Shown here in pieces: positions 43,525 to 52,461 of a stretch of DNA of 64,000 bases. This DNA comes from Nitrospirales bacterium LBB_01 (GTDB lineage Bacteria; Nitrospirota; Thermodesulfovibrionia; Thermodesulfovibrionales; Magnetobacteriaceae), in the NCBI GenBank assembly GCA_004376055.2, contig CP049016.1, forward strand, positions 744,001 through 808,000, in the 5' to 3' direction. How positions within the stretch are numbered: the stretch's first letter is position 1; every line of letters starts with the position of its first letter. The notes beneath the pieces are model-generated. The model was not told the origin of the DNA and made no database searches. It saw only the letters and a list, made by a program, of their open reading frames with translations. The position numbers were made by a program, and so were the translations under genes.

Positions 43525-43935
43525 GTAGCTTCCAAGAAAGTAAAAAAAAGGAATCATCCGCAGATGACGCAGATAAAGAAATTAATTTTATTGCCTATGC
43601 AGTTAGCTCCGCAAACAAAAAAAATGGATTCCTGCTTTCGCAGGAATGACAAAAAAAAAGAAATGCCCCCCTTTGTCATTCCCGCCTACGAGGGAATCCA
43701 GTCCTTTTAACTGTATCATTTGCTGACTGAAAAAAATTTACAGGAGTTAACTCAATAAGCATTTTAATTTTTTCATCTGTGAACATCTGTGCAATCTGCG
43801 GATAGAATCTTTTCTCTGTATCCTTTATTATGATTTTTTTTTGGAATGCTAATCGGTATTACCTTGTAAAAACTCATCTGCCGGAGTTAACTCAAATGGA
43901 TTCCTGCCTTCGCAGGAATGACAGAAAAAGGAAAA
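43525..43935. repeat. Cluster of dispersed repeats (families 1 and 3)
   Basis: No gene seen between the regulator and porin. Contents: a family 3 unit (43549-43578), a family 1 copy (43590-43760), another family 3 unit (43775-43825, CATCTGTGCAATCTGCGGAT) and a partial family 1 copy (43873-43923). Nested insertion is likely. Confidence 0.7.
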
Positions 43936-43956
43936 GTACTGACAATAGAAAAGATA

Positions 43957-43992
43957 AAAAAAAAGGGCTGCCAAAAGGCAGCCCTTTTCTAT
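43957..43992 (-). terminator. Intrinsic terminator of the porin gene
   Basis: Reading leftward, an 8-bp stem GGGCTGCC-TTTT-GGCAGCCC is followed by a run of nine T, about 25 nt past the porin stop. Confidence 0.85.
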
Positions 43993-44018
43993 CATACACT
44001 CTCGTTAAGTGAGAGTTG

Positions 44019-45602
44019 TTAGAAGTTCAACTGTATGCCGTGTCTGATTGCATACGCATCTGCTCTCTGGTAATCGAGAGTCCAAGTTCTACTCGTGGTA
44101 TTATAGGTTATGTTCTTAATCTGGTCGTAAGCTGCTCCTGTGAAGAAATATCCACCCTCTACCCAATACTTGAGGTTCTTTGCAAGCTTATATTGGAGTT
44201 TGGCATCTATTTCCCAACCAAGTTCAGTTGAAGGGGTATGGTAGTTAATGGTGCTTGTGTAGGTGCTTGAGGAGTATGTTGCAGTGTCTCCAGTGTTGCC
44301 ATAGATAGATACTGCCCTAGCTGCACGGAGCCAATACACATTTAATTCTCCATAAAGTGACTTTGTCAGATCTGCAGTAACTCCGCCCTTAAGGTACATA
44401 GTGTTACAAAGACCATTATTCTGTGAGAAAGTTCCTGATACATCACCATTGGCGAGTTTTGAACAAGCACTATAACTCATATAATCATAAACAAAGGTGT
44501 AGTGCTGGTCTAAGCCTTGTGTAGTTATAAAGCTTTTCAGAGTTGTTGAGTTACTTGTGGTTCTATTGGCGTTGTAATCTGTGCCGTCACCGCTGCCATA
44601 AGCAAACTCAAGGGTTAATTTAACAGGAGCTATTAACTTATAGTCAACACCTGCCAAAAACGCCCAACCCTGTGCGTGTGCGTCTAAATAGCCTTCAGCT
44701 CTGGAGGAATCAAGAATGCGGAGTGAACCTGTCTGAAGTTCGAGGTCGCCTCTGAGTGTTAACTGTCCGATTGTTCCGTCAGCGCGCAAACCAAAATTCC
44801 ACAAGTGTGCATTCTGTCCAGCTGTGCTGTAAAACGACTGGTCGTTAACAAAAGTTATGTCTCCACTTAAGTTGAAGTGGGGAGTCTTGTATGACGCCAA
44901 TAACACGTAAGCATCACCGTCGTCAGCATTGTTTTGGCTAATGCCTGTGGTAGCACCAGAACCCTCTTTAAACTTAGCAGTTAAAGCGGCTATCGTCAAG
45001 TCTTTTACAGGCTGCACAAAGGCAACAATAGCATCATCACCAAATTTTGTATGGTCAAAGAATAAACCATTACCAAGAATTAGAGGCTGATGTCCAACTT
45101 TCACACCATAGCCGTTCTTAGCATACTGAATCCAAGCCTGACGAATGTAAAGTGTGTTTGATTTTGCATTACCAGCAGTGTATAAACCAGTAGCGCCGGA
45201 ACTTGAGCCCCACATTACAGTATCAGATGAGTTGCTGGTACCGGATTCAAGCTCTATGAACCCCTCTACAGTATCAGAAACCTTGGCATCAACGCTTAAC
45301 CTTACTCTTGTATCGTACCATGACCTGTGGTCGTCGCTTGCGCCGACAGTACCCACCTGCGCTTTTGATATAGCGCCGGTATTGTTAGTTAATGTAAGAT
45401 AATAAGGTGACGCATCTTCTACTGAATCCAATACGTCATGCGTGTAAGTCCCTCTAAATCTAATTTCTCCACCAATTGTTATCTTGGTATCACCCTTTGC
45501 AACCACTGCCGTATCGGACTTAGCATCTTCATCTGCAAATACGACGACGCTGAATCCTAACGTAAGGATTGCAATCATTGCCATTATTAAGAGTTTCTTC
45601 AA
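44019..45602 (-). CDS. Outer-membrane porin-like beta-barrel
   Basis: 527 residues from TTG with GGGAGGG 8 nt upstream. Signal peptide MAMIAILTLGFSVVVFADED, then alternating hydrophobic strands (TKITIGGEIRFRGTYTHD, VRLSVDAKVSDTVEGFIELE, TLRGDLELQTGSLRI) and a C-terminal Phe (AIRHGIQLNF), the insertion signal for BamA. Beta-barrel of perhaps 16-18 strands; substrate unknown. A strong sigma-54-like promoter lies upstream (45878-45894), implying control by one of the NtrC-type activators, with a leader of about 260 nt. Confidence 0.85.
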   Translation of the reverse strand: MKKLLIMAMIAILTLGFSVVVFADEDAKSDTAVVAKGDTKITIGGEIRFRGTYTHDVLDSVEDASPYYLTLTNNTGAISKAQVGTVGASDDHRSWYDTRVRLSVDAKVSDTVEGFIELESGTSNSSDTVMWGSSSGATGLYTAGNAKSNTLYIRQAWIQYAKNGYGVKVGHQPLILGNGLFFDHTKFGDDAIVAFVQPVKDLTIAALTAKFKEGSGATTGISQNNADDGDAYVLLASYKTPHFNLSGDITFVNDQSFYSTAGQNAHLWNFGLRADGTIGQLTLRGDLELQTGSLRILDSSRAEGYLDAHAQGWAFLAGVDYKLIAPVKLTLEFAYGSGDGTDYNANRTTSNSTTLKSFITTQGLDQHYTFVYDYMSYSACSKLANGDVSGTFSQNNGLCNTMYLKGGVTADLTKSLYGELNVYWLRAARAVSIYGNTGDTATYSSSTYTSTINYHTPSTELGWEIDAKLQYKLAKNLKYWVEGGYFFTGAAYDQIKNITYNTTSRTWTLDYQRADAYAIRHGIQLNF

Positions 45603-45634
45603 TGTGTTACCCTCCCAAACAAACTTGAGTCTTT

Positions 45635-45651
45635 TTCTGCCTATGGCAGAA
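45635..45651 (-). other. Hairpin in the porin leader
   Basis: A perfect 7-bp stem TTCTGCC-ATA-GGCAGAA located about 33 nt before the porin start. It has no U-run, so it is more likely a leader structure than a terminator. Confidence 0.4.
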
Positions 45652-45685
45652 CGTAATCATGAAATTAATATTTCCGCATTCGTTT

Positions 45686-45742
45686 CTATTCGTTTCCGAT
45701 GTCTCCTTCGGTGCCATCACCGCCACTTCCACTTGACTCCAA
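45686..45742 (-). CDS. 18-residue acidic peptide in the porin leader
   Basis: TTG start with a near-perfect Shine-Dalgarno AAGGAGGTGAT, encoding MESSGSGGDGTEGDIGNE then TAG. The ribosome site is better than that of the porin itself. Possibly a regulatory leader peptide. Confidence 0.4.
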   Translation of the reverse strand: MESSGSGGDGTEGDIGNE

Positions 45743-45877
45743 CTATCACCTCCTTTTTTATTACGCTTATTCTCCACTTACACATTCTCTCTTTTGGCTC
45801 TCCTGCCTTTTCTGTATTATCGCTATATCTCACCATAATCTCTCTATGTCTTAAGTCATATCTCCATGCTCAATGTT

Positions 45878-45894
45878 TGCAATTCCCATGCCAG
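45878..45894 (-). promoter_or_regulatory. Sigma-54 promoter of the porin gene
   Basis: CTGGCATGGGAATTGCA matches YTGGCACGRNNNTTGCW at every position but one (C to T). The predicted start near 45866 gives a ~260-nt leader. The best sigma-54 match in the window. Confidence 0.75.
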
Positions 45895-45955
45895 CTACTA
45901 AAAACAACACTTTCAACTATTTAGTATTCTCCTTCTGTTGTTTTTTTACAACAAT

Positions 45956-45974
45956 ATGTGCCTAAGCGACACAT
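45956..45974 (-). promoter_or_regulatory. Candidate activator site upstream of the porin promoter
   Basis: Inverted repeat TGTGCC-TAAGC-GACACA inside ATGTG..CACAT, about 65 bp upstream of the -24 box. Confidence 0.4.
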
Positions 45975-46260
45975 TTAAAAAACTCTTTTTCCGCACCAAC
46001 CAATTTCGCTCATGCGCCCTATCATTACAACCTAATCCTCAACGTAAACCTCCACTCACTTTTCTCTCTAAAGCCTTAAAAACCGCTTGCCACAGACTTG
46101 CTAAGGCCGCCCAACTAACAAGTTGCGATATTATACAATATATTTTTATAAAAAGCAAGTCTTTTTTTTACTTTTTTTTACTTTTTTTTTTATCCTAATC
46201 CTCTGCATCGGGATGTATATCTTAAACACTTGAAATAATAGAATAAAACAGGAGATTGCA

Positions 46261-46282
46261 ACGCTGCCATTATGGGCAGCGT
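46261..46282. terminator. Hairpin after the small basic-protein gene
   Basis: A perfect stem ACGCTGCC-ATTATG-GGCAGCGT, 40 nt past the stop of the minus-strand gene. It lacks a strong T run, so termination efficiency is uncertain. Confidence 0.45.
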
Positions 46283-46321
46283 CATCCCTTAATCGGTATT
46301 AAAATTCTTTATTAAACAGGC

Positions 46322-46417
46322 CTATTTTCTTCTGCGTTGGAACTTCATCTTTCTACGAAGTTTCTTGTGCTTATGTTTTGACATTTTCTTTTTCCGCCAT
46401 TTCTTTACATTACCCAC
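46322..46417 (-). CDS. AURKAIP1/COX24-domain small basic protein
   Basis: 31 residues: GTG start, GNVKKWRKKKMSKHKHKKLR then RKMKFQRRRK. More than half the residues are Lys or Arg. The MSKHKxKKLRRK core is the AURKAIP1/COX24 motif shared with the mitochondrial small-subunit protein mS38, so it is probably a tiny ribosome-associated protein. Its Shine-Dalgarno AAGGAGGTGATT overlaps the stop codon of the upstream activase gene, so translation is coupled to it. Too short for most gene finders. Confidence 0.75.
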   Translation of the reverse strand: MGNVKKWRKKKMSKHKHKKLRRKMKFQRRRK

Positions 46418-46421
46418 TCAA

Positions 46422-49400
46422 TCACCTCCTTACAGTTTGAGAAACTAATTTATTATTGCCGTTACCGTTTCGTCCCATAGCCTGTTCCATAAAGGTCTCA
46501 AGCTGAAGCTCCGTTGTTGTAGATTCCGTGCCGTCATAGGGGATACTAATGCTTGCAATACCATAGTCACGATTTATTGCCCGCATAAGAGCTGTCACAA
46601 TGGTTCCAGGCATACAGCCAAAAGGCATCGTGTTTACAATCCCTGCTACCCCGTGCTGTATCAAATCCACTGCTTTGCCCATGCTGAGTATTGTCTCTCC
46701 TTCAAAGGATTCATGTACGTACGGAGCTGCTTTTTTCACAATAGCCCCTGTATCGGGTTCATGCAGAGTTTTCAAAAACCCTCTGAAGTGCCGCGCATAC
46801 TTATACTCTATCGCTTTTTTGTAAACCCGCTTAATTGCTATATCCATAAGCGCTTTGTAATCTTTTTGTACAAGCGCATGTTTAAATCCAAAATAATTCA
46901 CGTAGTAGATCCACTCTTCAACTGGAGCAAGCCATGCCTCACCGCCCAGTGCCTCTATTTTCTCTACCAGGTTTTCATTTGAAAACTTATTGGAGCGCAC
47001 AAATATCTCGCCGATTACGCCTATAAGCGGTCTCTTTTCTTTCTTTCTGGGAATTGCCTGAAAATCAAGTCTTGCGCGTTTTAGTATTGAATCAAGCTTA
47101 AGGTTTTTGCCTTTCAGCGCATCATAAGTTTCCATTAAATACCGGTTGTAAAGCTCTGCGGTTTGACCTTTGACAGTTTCATAGGGACGTGTTTCGTGCA
47201 GCGATTTTGTTAAAAGCTCAATAGCCACTATCCCGTGCCATGAGCGCATAACAAAGTCCTGCCCCGCTATCCCTAAATCCGAATAAAAACTCGTATCCTG
47301 CACCGGTGAAAATATCTGAACGTCCTTAAGCCCCACCTGATCCAGCAAAAGCCGCTGAAACACCGTGTATTGACCAAATCTGCACGGGCCTGTCCCTGAG
47401 GGCATAAAAAAAGCGGACTTATCGGCGTCAAACCCCTCAGAAAACACCGATCTAAGCATATCTCCGGTTGTCACCACACACGGGTAACACTCCTTGCCGG
47501 AGACATATCGTCTGCCAAGCTCAATGGATTCCTCATCGCTTTCCGGAAGCACCTCAGAGGCTATCCCTGAGTACTCAAACGCAGCAGCAAGCGCATACGC
47601 ATGGTCTGACATGCGGGGAATGTAGATTTTCTCAAATTTTCTCTGCTTTACTGCTTGAGGCACTGTTTCAACTGCCTTTGGCTTATCTTTTCTGTTAGCA
47701 ATGCTGTCAAGGAAAGCCTCGCATCTTGTAATAGCTCCGGCATCAGCGCTGTGTTCGTCTATTTCAAGGTGAAGAAACGGCTTGTCTCCAAGTTCCTCCT
47801 TAAAGTATTTCAAAATGAAAGAATCCGGGCCGCAATTAAAGTTTCCAATAAAAACCGGATATAGGTGCGGATGGTTTTTTATAAATCGTGCCGCCTTTAA
47901 AATCCTCTGTCCGCTTCTCCAGTACATATCAGGCCAATCGGCTTTAATTTCTGTTTCAGACAGCGGCAGCATATCCATAGGAATTGATTTTACATCCAGC
48001 GTTGCCAGTTTTTGCGGTATCTGAAGGTTTACGCCGCTATCAAACGAGTTATACGGTCTCCCTACGATTACTATGGAGTTTTCATTAATCTGAGAGAGCG
48101 CCTCTTTACCTTTTTTGCGAATACTTGCGAAGAACTCCGCCTGTTCGGCCTTAGCTTTTGGCAATATTTTTTTGACTTTCGCCACTGATACTCCAAAGGC
48201 TTTTGAAATCTCTTTTTCAAGGAAACTATCGCTTCGTGAGAAATTAATTATTGGGCTTATGACGTTTAAATTGTTAAAGGTGGCAAGTGCCATATAGGGC
48301 ATAGTCTGAGTGTATGGGCATGGAGAGCCTTTGGAAAACTCGTCGGTGCTGCCGCCCGTGTTTACATATGATGGGAGAAAAATGTTTTTTATTCCCTTAT
48401 CCAACAGCCACTTGATATGACCGTGAGCTGTTTTTACCGGGAAACAAGACTCGGACAGAACCACCTCAGCGCCCAGATTCACAACCTGACGGTTTGTCTT
48501 AGGAGAAACGATAATGTTAAACCCAAGCTCGGTCAATATAACTTTCCAAAATGGAAGATAATCGTGCATCAAAAATATATAAGGTATTCCGATTGCGTTT
48601 TTAAGCGGTGCTTTAGCCTCTGCATCTTTATAGCTGTTTTCAAGGCCGTCCCACAAAAGATTTTCTCTGAAGATGAACAGGTCTTCTATGGTGTTATGCT
48701 GTTTGCGTTTGATGTCATACTTTTCACATCTTCCGCCATAAAAGAGATTCCCTTTTTCTCCGTCAATTGTGACCTTATTTATCTCACAGAGATTTGAACA
48801 GCTTTTACATTCAAAGGATTTTACTGAATAGGTGCTATCCACAATGGAAAATCCTTTAAATGCCGTAGCCTCTGAGGTTTTAGACATCTTGTCACGCGCA
48901 ATCATCGCCATGCCGATAGCGCCTGTCACGTCATGATTAGGCGGCACCGTTATTTGCTGCCCCGTAAATTTTTCAAACGCCGCCACAACTGCTTTATTGT
49001 ATGCAGTGCCGCCCTGAAAGAAAATATTACTGCCAATTTTTTTACCGGCAACCACGCGGTTTATGTAGTTTTCCACGATTGAGTATGAAAGGCCTGCTAG
49101 TAGGTCTTTTCTCTCGGCTCCTTTGTGAATATTTGCCATAAGGGAGTTTTCCATAAAAACTGTGCATCTCTCACCCAAACTGCATGGTTTTGAAGAACAA
49201 AAGCACTCGCTTGCAAACTCTTCTTTTATAGATACGCTCAATTTTTCCGCCTGTTCTTCTAAAAATGAACCGGTGCCTGCTGCACACGCTTTGTTCATTT
49301 CAAAATCCACGATAACGCCGTCTTCAATAGCGATGTATTTAGAGTCCTGACCGCCGATTTCAAAGATTGTATCCACTCGGTTATCAATGGAAATGGCGGC

Positions 49401-50627
49401 TGTAGCCTGAGCGGTAATTTCGTTTTTTACAATGTCTGCGCCGATAAAATCCGCAATCATATATCTGCCTGAGCCTGTTGTTCCAACTCCTACGATTTCA
49501 ACAAATCCACCTACAGACTTTCCAACCTCTTTAAGTCCCTGCATTACGGCCTCTATGGGGCGGCTTGCAGTCATCAGGTACTGTCTTGCAAGGAGATTGC
49601 CGCTTGCGTCTATAACAGCGACATTTGTGCTGATTGAGCCAATGTCAACCCCCATGTAGGCTTTAATACGCTTATTTTCCTCTGAAAAACAAGAGGCGCC
49701 GTGAGGCTCATTGAATAAGTTTACCGATGCTGAATCTCCGTTTACGCCAGTAAAATGTCTTTCTTTAAAATTATCTCCTGCGGCAATAAGAGGTTTTTTA
49801 CCCTTATCGGAGTATTTGACGGTTTTTATATAGTGTTCAAGTTTGCTTAAATCATAGTTTTGAATGGTACCGCTGTCAATGTCTTTAAGAGCAGCGCCTA
49901 TGGCGCCTGTTAGAGCGCAGTGCTCTGGCACTATCAGATTTTGCAGCTCAAAAACCTCTTTAAATGCTCTGACCATGCCCTTATTGAGAGCAACGCCGCC
50001 GGTAAAGGCGATTTCAGGAAATATCTGTCTGCCCTTAACAATGGAGCCTTTAAAATTTCTGGCAACAGCGAAACAAAGCCCTGAGACAATATCTTCTACC
50101 GGAGTGGCGATTTGCTGGAGGTGTATCATATCGGATTTGGCAAACACACTGCATCTCCCTGCAATACGCGGAGGGTTTTCACACTTTACTGCCAAGTCGC
50201 TAAATTGCTCAATGCTAAGGCGCATTCGCTCAGCCTGTTGGTCTAAAAAGGATCCAGTTCCTGCGGCACATACCGAGTTCATTGAAAAATCCTTGATGGA
50301 GTTTTCACCGAGCAAAATGAGTTTAGAGTCCTCGCCACCCATCTCTATTATGGTTTTAACCTCAGGGTGCAGCCTTAGCGCCGTATAAGACTGGGCTGTA
50401 AGCTCGTTTATGTGGTTAATGCCCAACGCCTCGGCTATCATTTTCCCTGCCGAGCCGGTTATGGACATTGTCAAAGACATCCCCTCGTATGCCTTAAGGA
50501 TTTTATGGGTTAAAGGGAGAGGGTGTCCTCTGTGCCTTTCATACACGTGAGCTTTTAGGTTACCGTTTTCATCAAGTACGACAGCCTTTACGCTTACAGA
50601 GCCGACATCAAGCCCTATATGATCCAT
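46422..50627 (-). CDS. Large acyl-CoA dehydratase activase-type protein (BadF/BcrA ATPase x2 plus DUF2229-like)
   Basis: 1401 residues. There are two ASKHA activase domains. The first (~1-270) has HIGLDVGSVSVKAVVLDENG and NSVCAAGTGSFLDQQAERM. The second (~320-590) has YMGVDIGSISTNVAVIDASG and NKACAAGTGSFLEEQAEKL with GERCTVFMENSLM. The rest is a DUF2229/HgdB-like region: FLMHDYLPFWKVILTELGFN, SESCFPVKTAHGHIKWL, PCPYTQTMPYMA, and later SGKECYPCVVTTGD and NTMPFGCMPGTIV with cluster-type cysteines. Members hydrolyse ATP to push electrons at low potential into [4Fe-4S] partners; the reaction of this long form is not established. Stand-alone, upstream of the tiny basic protein. Confidence 0.88.
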   Translation of the reverse strand: MDHIGLDVGSVSVKAVVLDENGNLKAHVYERHRGHPLPLTHKILKAYEGMSLTMSITGSAGKMIAEALGINHINELTAQSYTALRLHPEVKTIIEMGGEDSKLILLGENSIKDFSMNSVCAAGTGSFLDQQAERMRLSIEQFSDLAVKCENPPRIAGRCSVFAKSDMIHLQQIATPVEDIVSGLCFAVARNFKGSIVKGRQIFPEIAFTGGVALNKGMVRAFKEVFELQNLIVPEHCALTGAIGAALKDIDSGTIQNYDLSKLEHYIKTVKYSDKGKKPLIAAGDNFKERHFTGVNGDSASVNLFNEPHGASCFSEENKRIKAYMGVDIGSISTNVAVIDASGNLLARQYLMTASRPIEAVMQGLKEVGKSVGGFVEIVGVGTTGSGRYMIADFIGADIVKNEITAQATAAISIDNRVDTIFEIGGQDSKYIAIEDGVIVDFEMNKACAAGTGSFLEEQAEKLSVSIKEEFASECFCSSKPCSLGERCTVFMENSLMANIHKGAERKDLLAGLSYSIVENYINRVVAGKKIGSNIFFQGGTAYNKAVVAAFEKFTGQQITVPPNHDVTGAIGMAMIARDKMSKTSEATAFKGFSIVDSTYSVKSFECKSCSNLCEINKVTIDGEKGNLFYGGRCEKYDIKRKQHNTIEDLFIFRENLLWDGLENSYKDAEAKAPLKNAIGIPYIFLMHDYLPFWKVILTELGFNIIVSPKTNRQVVNLGAEVVLSESCFPVKTAHGHIKWLLDKGIKNIFLPSYVNTGGSTDEFSKGSPCPYTQTMPYMALATFNNLNVISPIINFSRSDSFLEKEISKAFGVSVAKVKKILPKAKAEQAEFFASIRKKGKEALSQINENSIVIVGRPYNSFDSGVNLQIPQKLATLDVKSIPMDMLPLSETEIKADWPDMYWRSGQRILKAARFIKNHPHLYPVFIGNFNCGPDSFILKYFKEELGDKPFLHLEIDEHSADAGAITRCEAFLDSIANRKDKPKAVETVPQAVKQRKFEKIYIPRMSDHAYALAAAFEYSGIASEVLPESDEESIELGRRYVSGKECYPCVVTTGDMLRSVFSEGFDADKSAFFMPSGTGPCRFGQYTVFQRLLLDQVGLKDVQIFSPVQDTSFYSDLGIAGQDFVMRSWHGIVAIELLTKSLHETRPYETVKGQTAELYNRYLMETYDALKGKNLKLDSILKRARLDFQAIPRKKEKRPLIGVIGEIFVRSNKFSNENLVEKIEALGGEAWLAPVEEWIYYVNYFGFKHALVQKDYKALMDIAIKRVYKKAIEYKYARHFRGFLKTLHEPDTGAIVKKAAPYVHESFEGETILSMGKAVDLIQHGVAGIVNTMPFGCMPGTIVTALMRAINRDYGIASISIPYDGTESTTTELQLETFMEQAMGRNGNGNNKLVSQTVRR

Positions 50628-50754
50628 TTATACGTTCCCATTTTCTTCCATTTGTATGTTTTTAAAGCTACTATAGGTATTATAGTTGAAAGCTCAAATT
50701 AATTCAAGGGGGATCTGCTGCACCCAAATCGATTATTGCAAATTTATGATAGAT

Positions 50755-52299
50755 TTAAAGGAGTGAGTGTTTTGAATTATCTGAAACCGGATACGCATAC
50801 ACAACAACACCTGAGATGCCGTTTGAGGAATCAGTATAGGGAATAGCATCAATACGAAAGTGTTTTGTTTCACCTGATGGCATCACCCTCCCGAGTGTTA
50901 AATTGGTTTGCGGTTTCCCTGATTCTATTAAATCAAAGATTTCTGCTCTTTCAACCTCTGTAAAAACATCTGAAAAGGGTGTACCTCTGAGGTCATCTAA
51001 TGTGGAACCTGAGTTTTCTATGGCGCTCTTGTTAGCGTTTACTATCAATCCGGTATTGTCTAAAACCCAAATGCAAGCGGATATTGAATTTAATATAAGG
51101 TTCATTTCCCTGTTTTTTTTCTGAAACTGTTCCTCTAACTCCTTTTTCCTTTGTATGTCCTCAACTATATACAGAAGATTAGCAGGGGAGCTCTCTACTC
51201 CATAAATCAGAGACACCGTTATCTTTCCCCAGCAATACCCTCCCATTTTCCTCAGATAGCGTGCCTCCATCGTGAAGTGGTTTCTGTAACCCACAAGGAT
51301 TTCATTAAAGTAATTTTTTGCTGTTTCAATATCCTCAGGGTGGGTCAGGTCATAAACAAAACGCCCTGAAATATCCCCGGCTTTGTAGCCAAGCATCTTT
51401 TGAAACGTTTTGTTGGAATTTGTAATTTTACCGTTTATCTCTGTGATGATAATACCGGCTATGTTTTTTTCAAACATCGCTTTAAAAAACTCTTTCTGTT
51501 TGATCTCTTTTATTACGGTCTTTTTAAGTGTTTTCTCTATGGCGGTTAGTCTGGATATATCCATATCGGAACACATAACCCGAGTTGGTTTGCCGCCTTT
51601 GCCGCAATATACTTTGCCTCTTGCAAGCATTGACAAGGAGGATCCGTCTTTGTGTTTTAATTTATGTGTGATTTCAAAATTTGAGAGACACTTGCTTATT
51701 GACTTTTGTAATTCATTTTTAAAATAGTCTGTATCATCTACACTTATGAGGCTATAAAGAGCGTTCATAGAATTTTCTATTTCGTTGTCACTGTAACCGG
51801 CCATTTTTTTCAGATTATTATCAATAAACACATCGCCAGATTCTATATCCCAGTCCCATATTCCAATACCTCCGGCACGTGAGGCCATTTCATAACGTTC
51901 GGCATTTTCTCTCAGCTTTTTTTCCATGCCGTGTTTAAAGAGAGTCATCTCTATTGCGGCATAAAGAGACCTGTCGTCAAAAGGTTTAAGGATGTAGCCA
52001 AAGGGGCCTGCCACCTTTGCCCTCTTTAGCAGTTGATCGTCCGAGTAGGAGCTTACGAATATTACAGGGATATCGTTATGGCTGCGAATCTCGTTTGCTG
52101 CTTCTATGCCGTCAATGTCGCCAATCAGTTTTATATCCATAAGGATCAAATCCGGCTTTAGCTCCGACACTCTGTCTATTGCATCCTGTCCTGTGGAGGC
52201 AGACCCTACAACGTCATACCCAAGCTTTCTAAGGGTCACCGTTATGTCCTGAGATATTATTACCTCATCGTCAACTACAAAAATTCTGCCGTTTGCCAT
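50755..52299 (-). CDS. Response regulator with three PAS domains and no catalytic output
   Basis: 514 residues. Receiver ~5-120 with Asp55 in LILMDIKLIGDIDG and FGYILKPFDD. PAS1 ~135-250 (GGIGIWDWDIESGDVFIDNN), PAS2 ~270-380 (KNIAGIIITEINGKITNSNK, with MLGYKAGDISGR) and PAS3 ~395-505 (SISACIWVLDNTGLIVNANK). No histidine kinase, GGDEF or HTH follows; it ends SDNSKHSLL. It may act by protein contact, or a C-terminal kinase was lost. Divergent from gpmI. Confidence 0.85.
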   Translation of the reverse strand: MANGRIFVVDDEVIISQDITVTLRKLGYDVVGSASTGQDAIDRVSELKPDLILMDIKLIGDIDGIEAANEIRSHNDIPVIFVSSYSDDQLLKRAKVAGPFGYILKPFDDRSLYAAIEMTLFKHGMEKKLRENAERYEMASRAGGIGIWDWDIESGDVFIDNNLKKMAGYSDNEIENSMNALYSLISVDDTDYFKNELQKSISKCLSNFEITHKLKHKDGSSLSMLARGKVYCGKGGKPTRVMCSDMDISRLTAIEKTLKKTVIKEIKQKEFFKAMFEKNIAGIIITEINGKITNSNKTFQKMLGYKAGDISGRFVYDLTHPEDIETAKNYFNEILVGYRNHFTMEARYLRKMGGYCWGKITVSLIYGVESSPANLLYIVEDIQRKKELEEQFQKKNREMNLILNSISACIWVLDNTGLIVNANKSAIENSGSTLDDLRGTPFSDVFTEVERAEIFDLIESGKPQTNLTLGRVMPSGETKHFRIDAIPYTDSSNGISGVVVYAYPVSDNSKHSLL

Positions 52300-52461
52300 C
52301 TCTAAAATCTCCGAGTTTATGTACCAACATATAATAACACTAATTAAGAAATTTTTCTCAATTTTTTTTGTGATTATGAAGGAGCTATTTATAATTAGTC
52401 AGCAATTGTTATATAATCACACTCTACGGAGAGAATAAAAACCAGGAGGATGGTGATACAC

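Larger units (their letters stand above)
45603..46240 (-). other. Purine-rich leader and upstream region of the porin gene
   Basis: About 600 bp in which the plus strand is strikingly poor in G (the transcribed strand poor in C). It contains the sigma-54-like promoter, an 18-codon ORF, a hairpin and about ten GGA triplets. Beyond the promoter (45975-46240) no gene is seen, only a poly-T-rich stretch. Confidence 0.5.

Noticed and set aside
45484-45924. 146-residue plus-strand open frame upstream of the porin
   Set aside because: Its length follows from the G-poor composition; it overlaps the porin signal-peptide region and sigma-54 promoter and has no ribosome site or recognisable protein.
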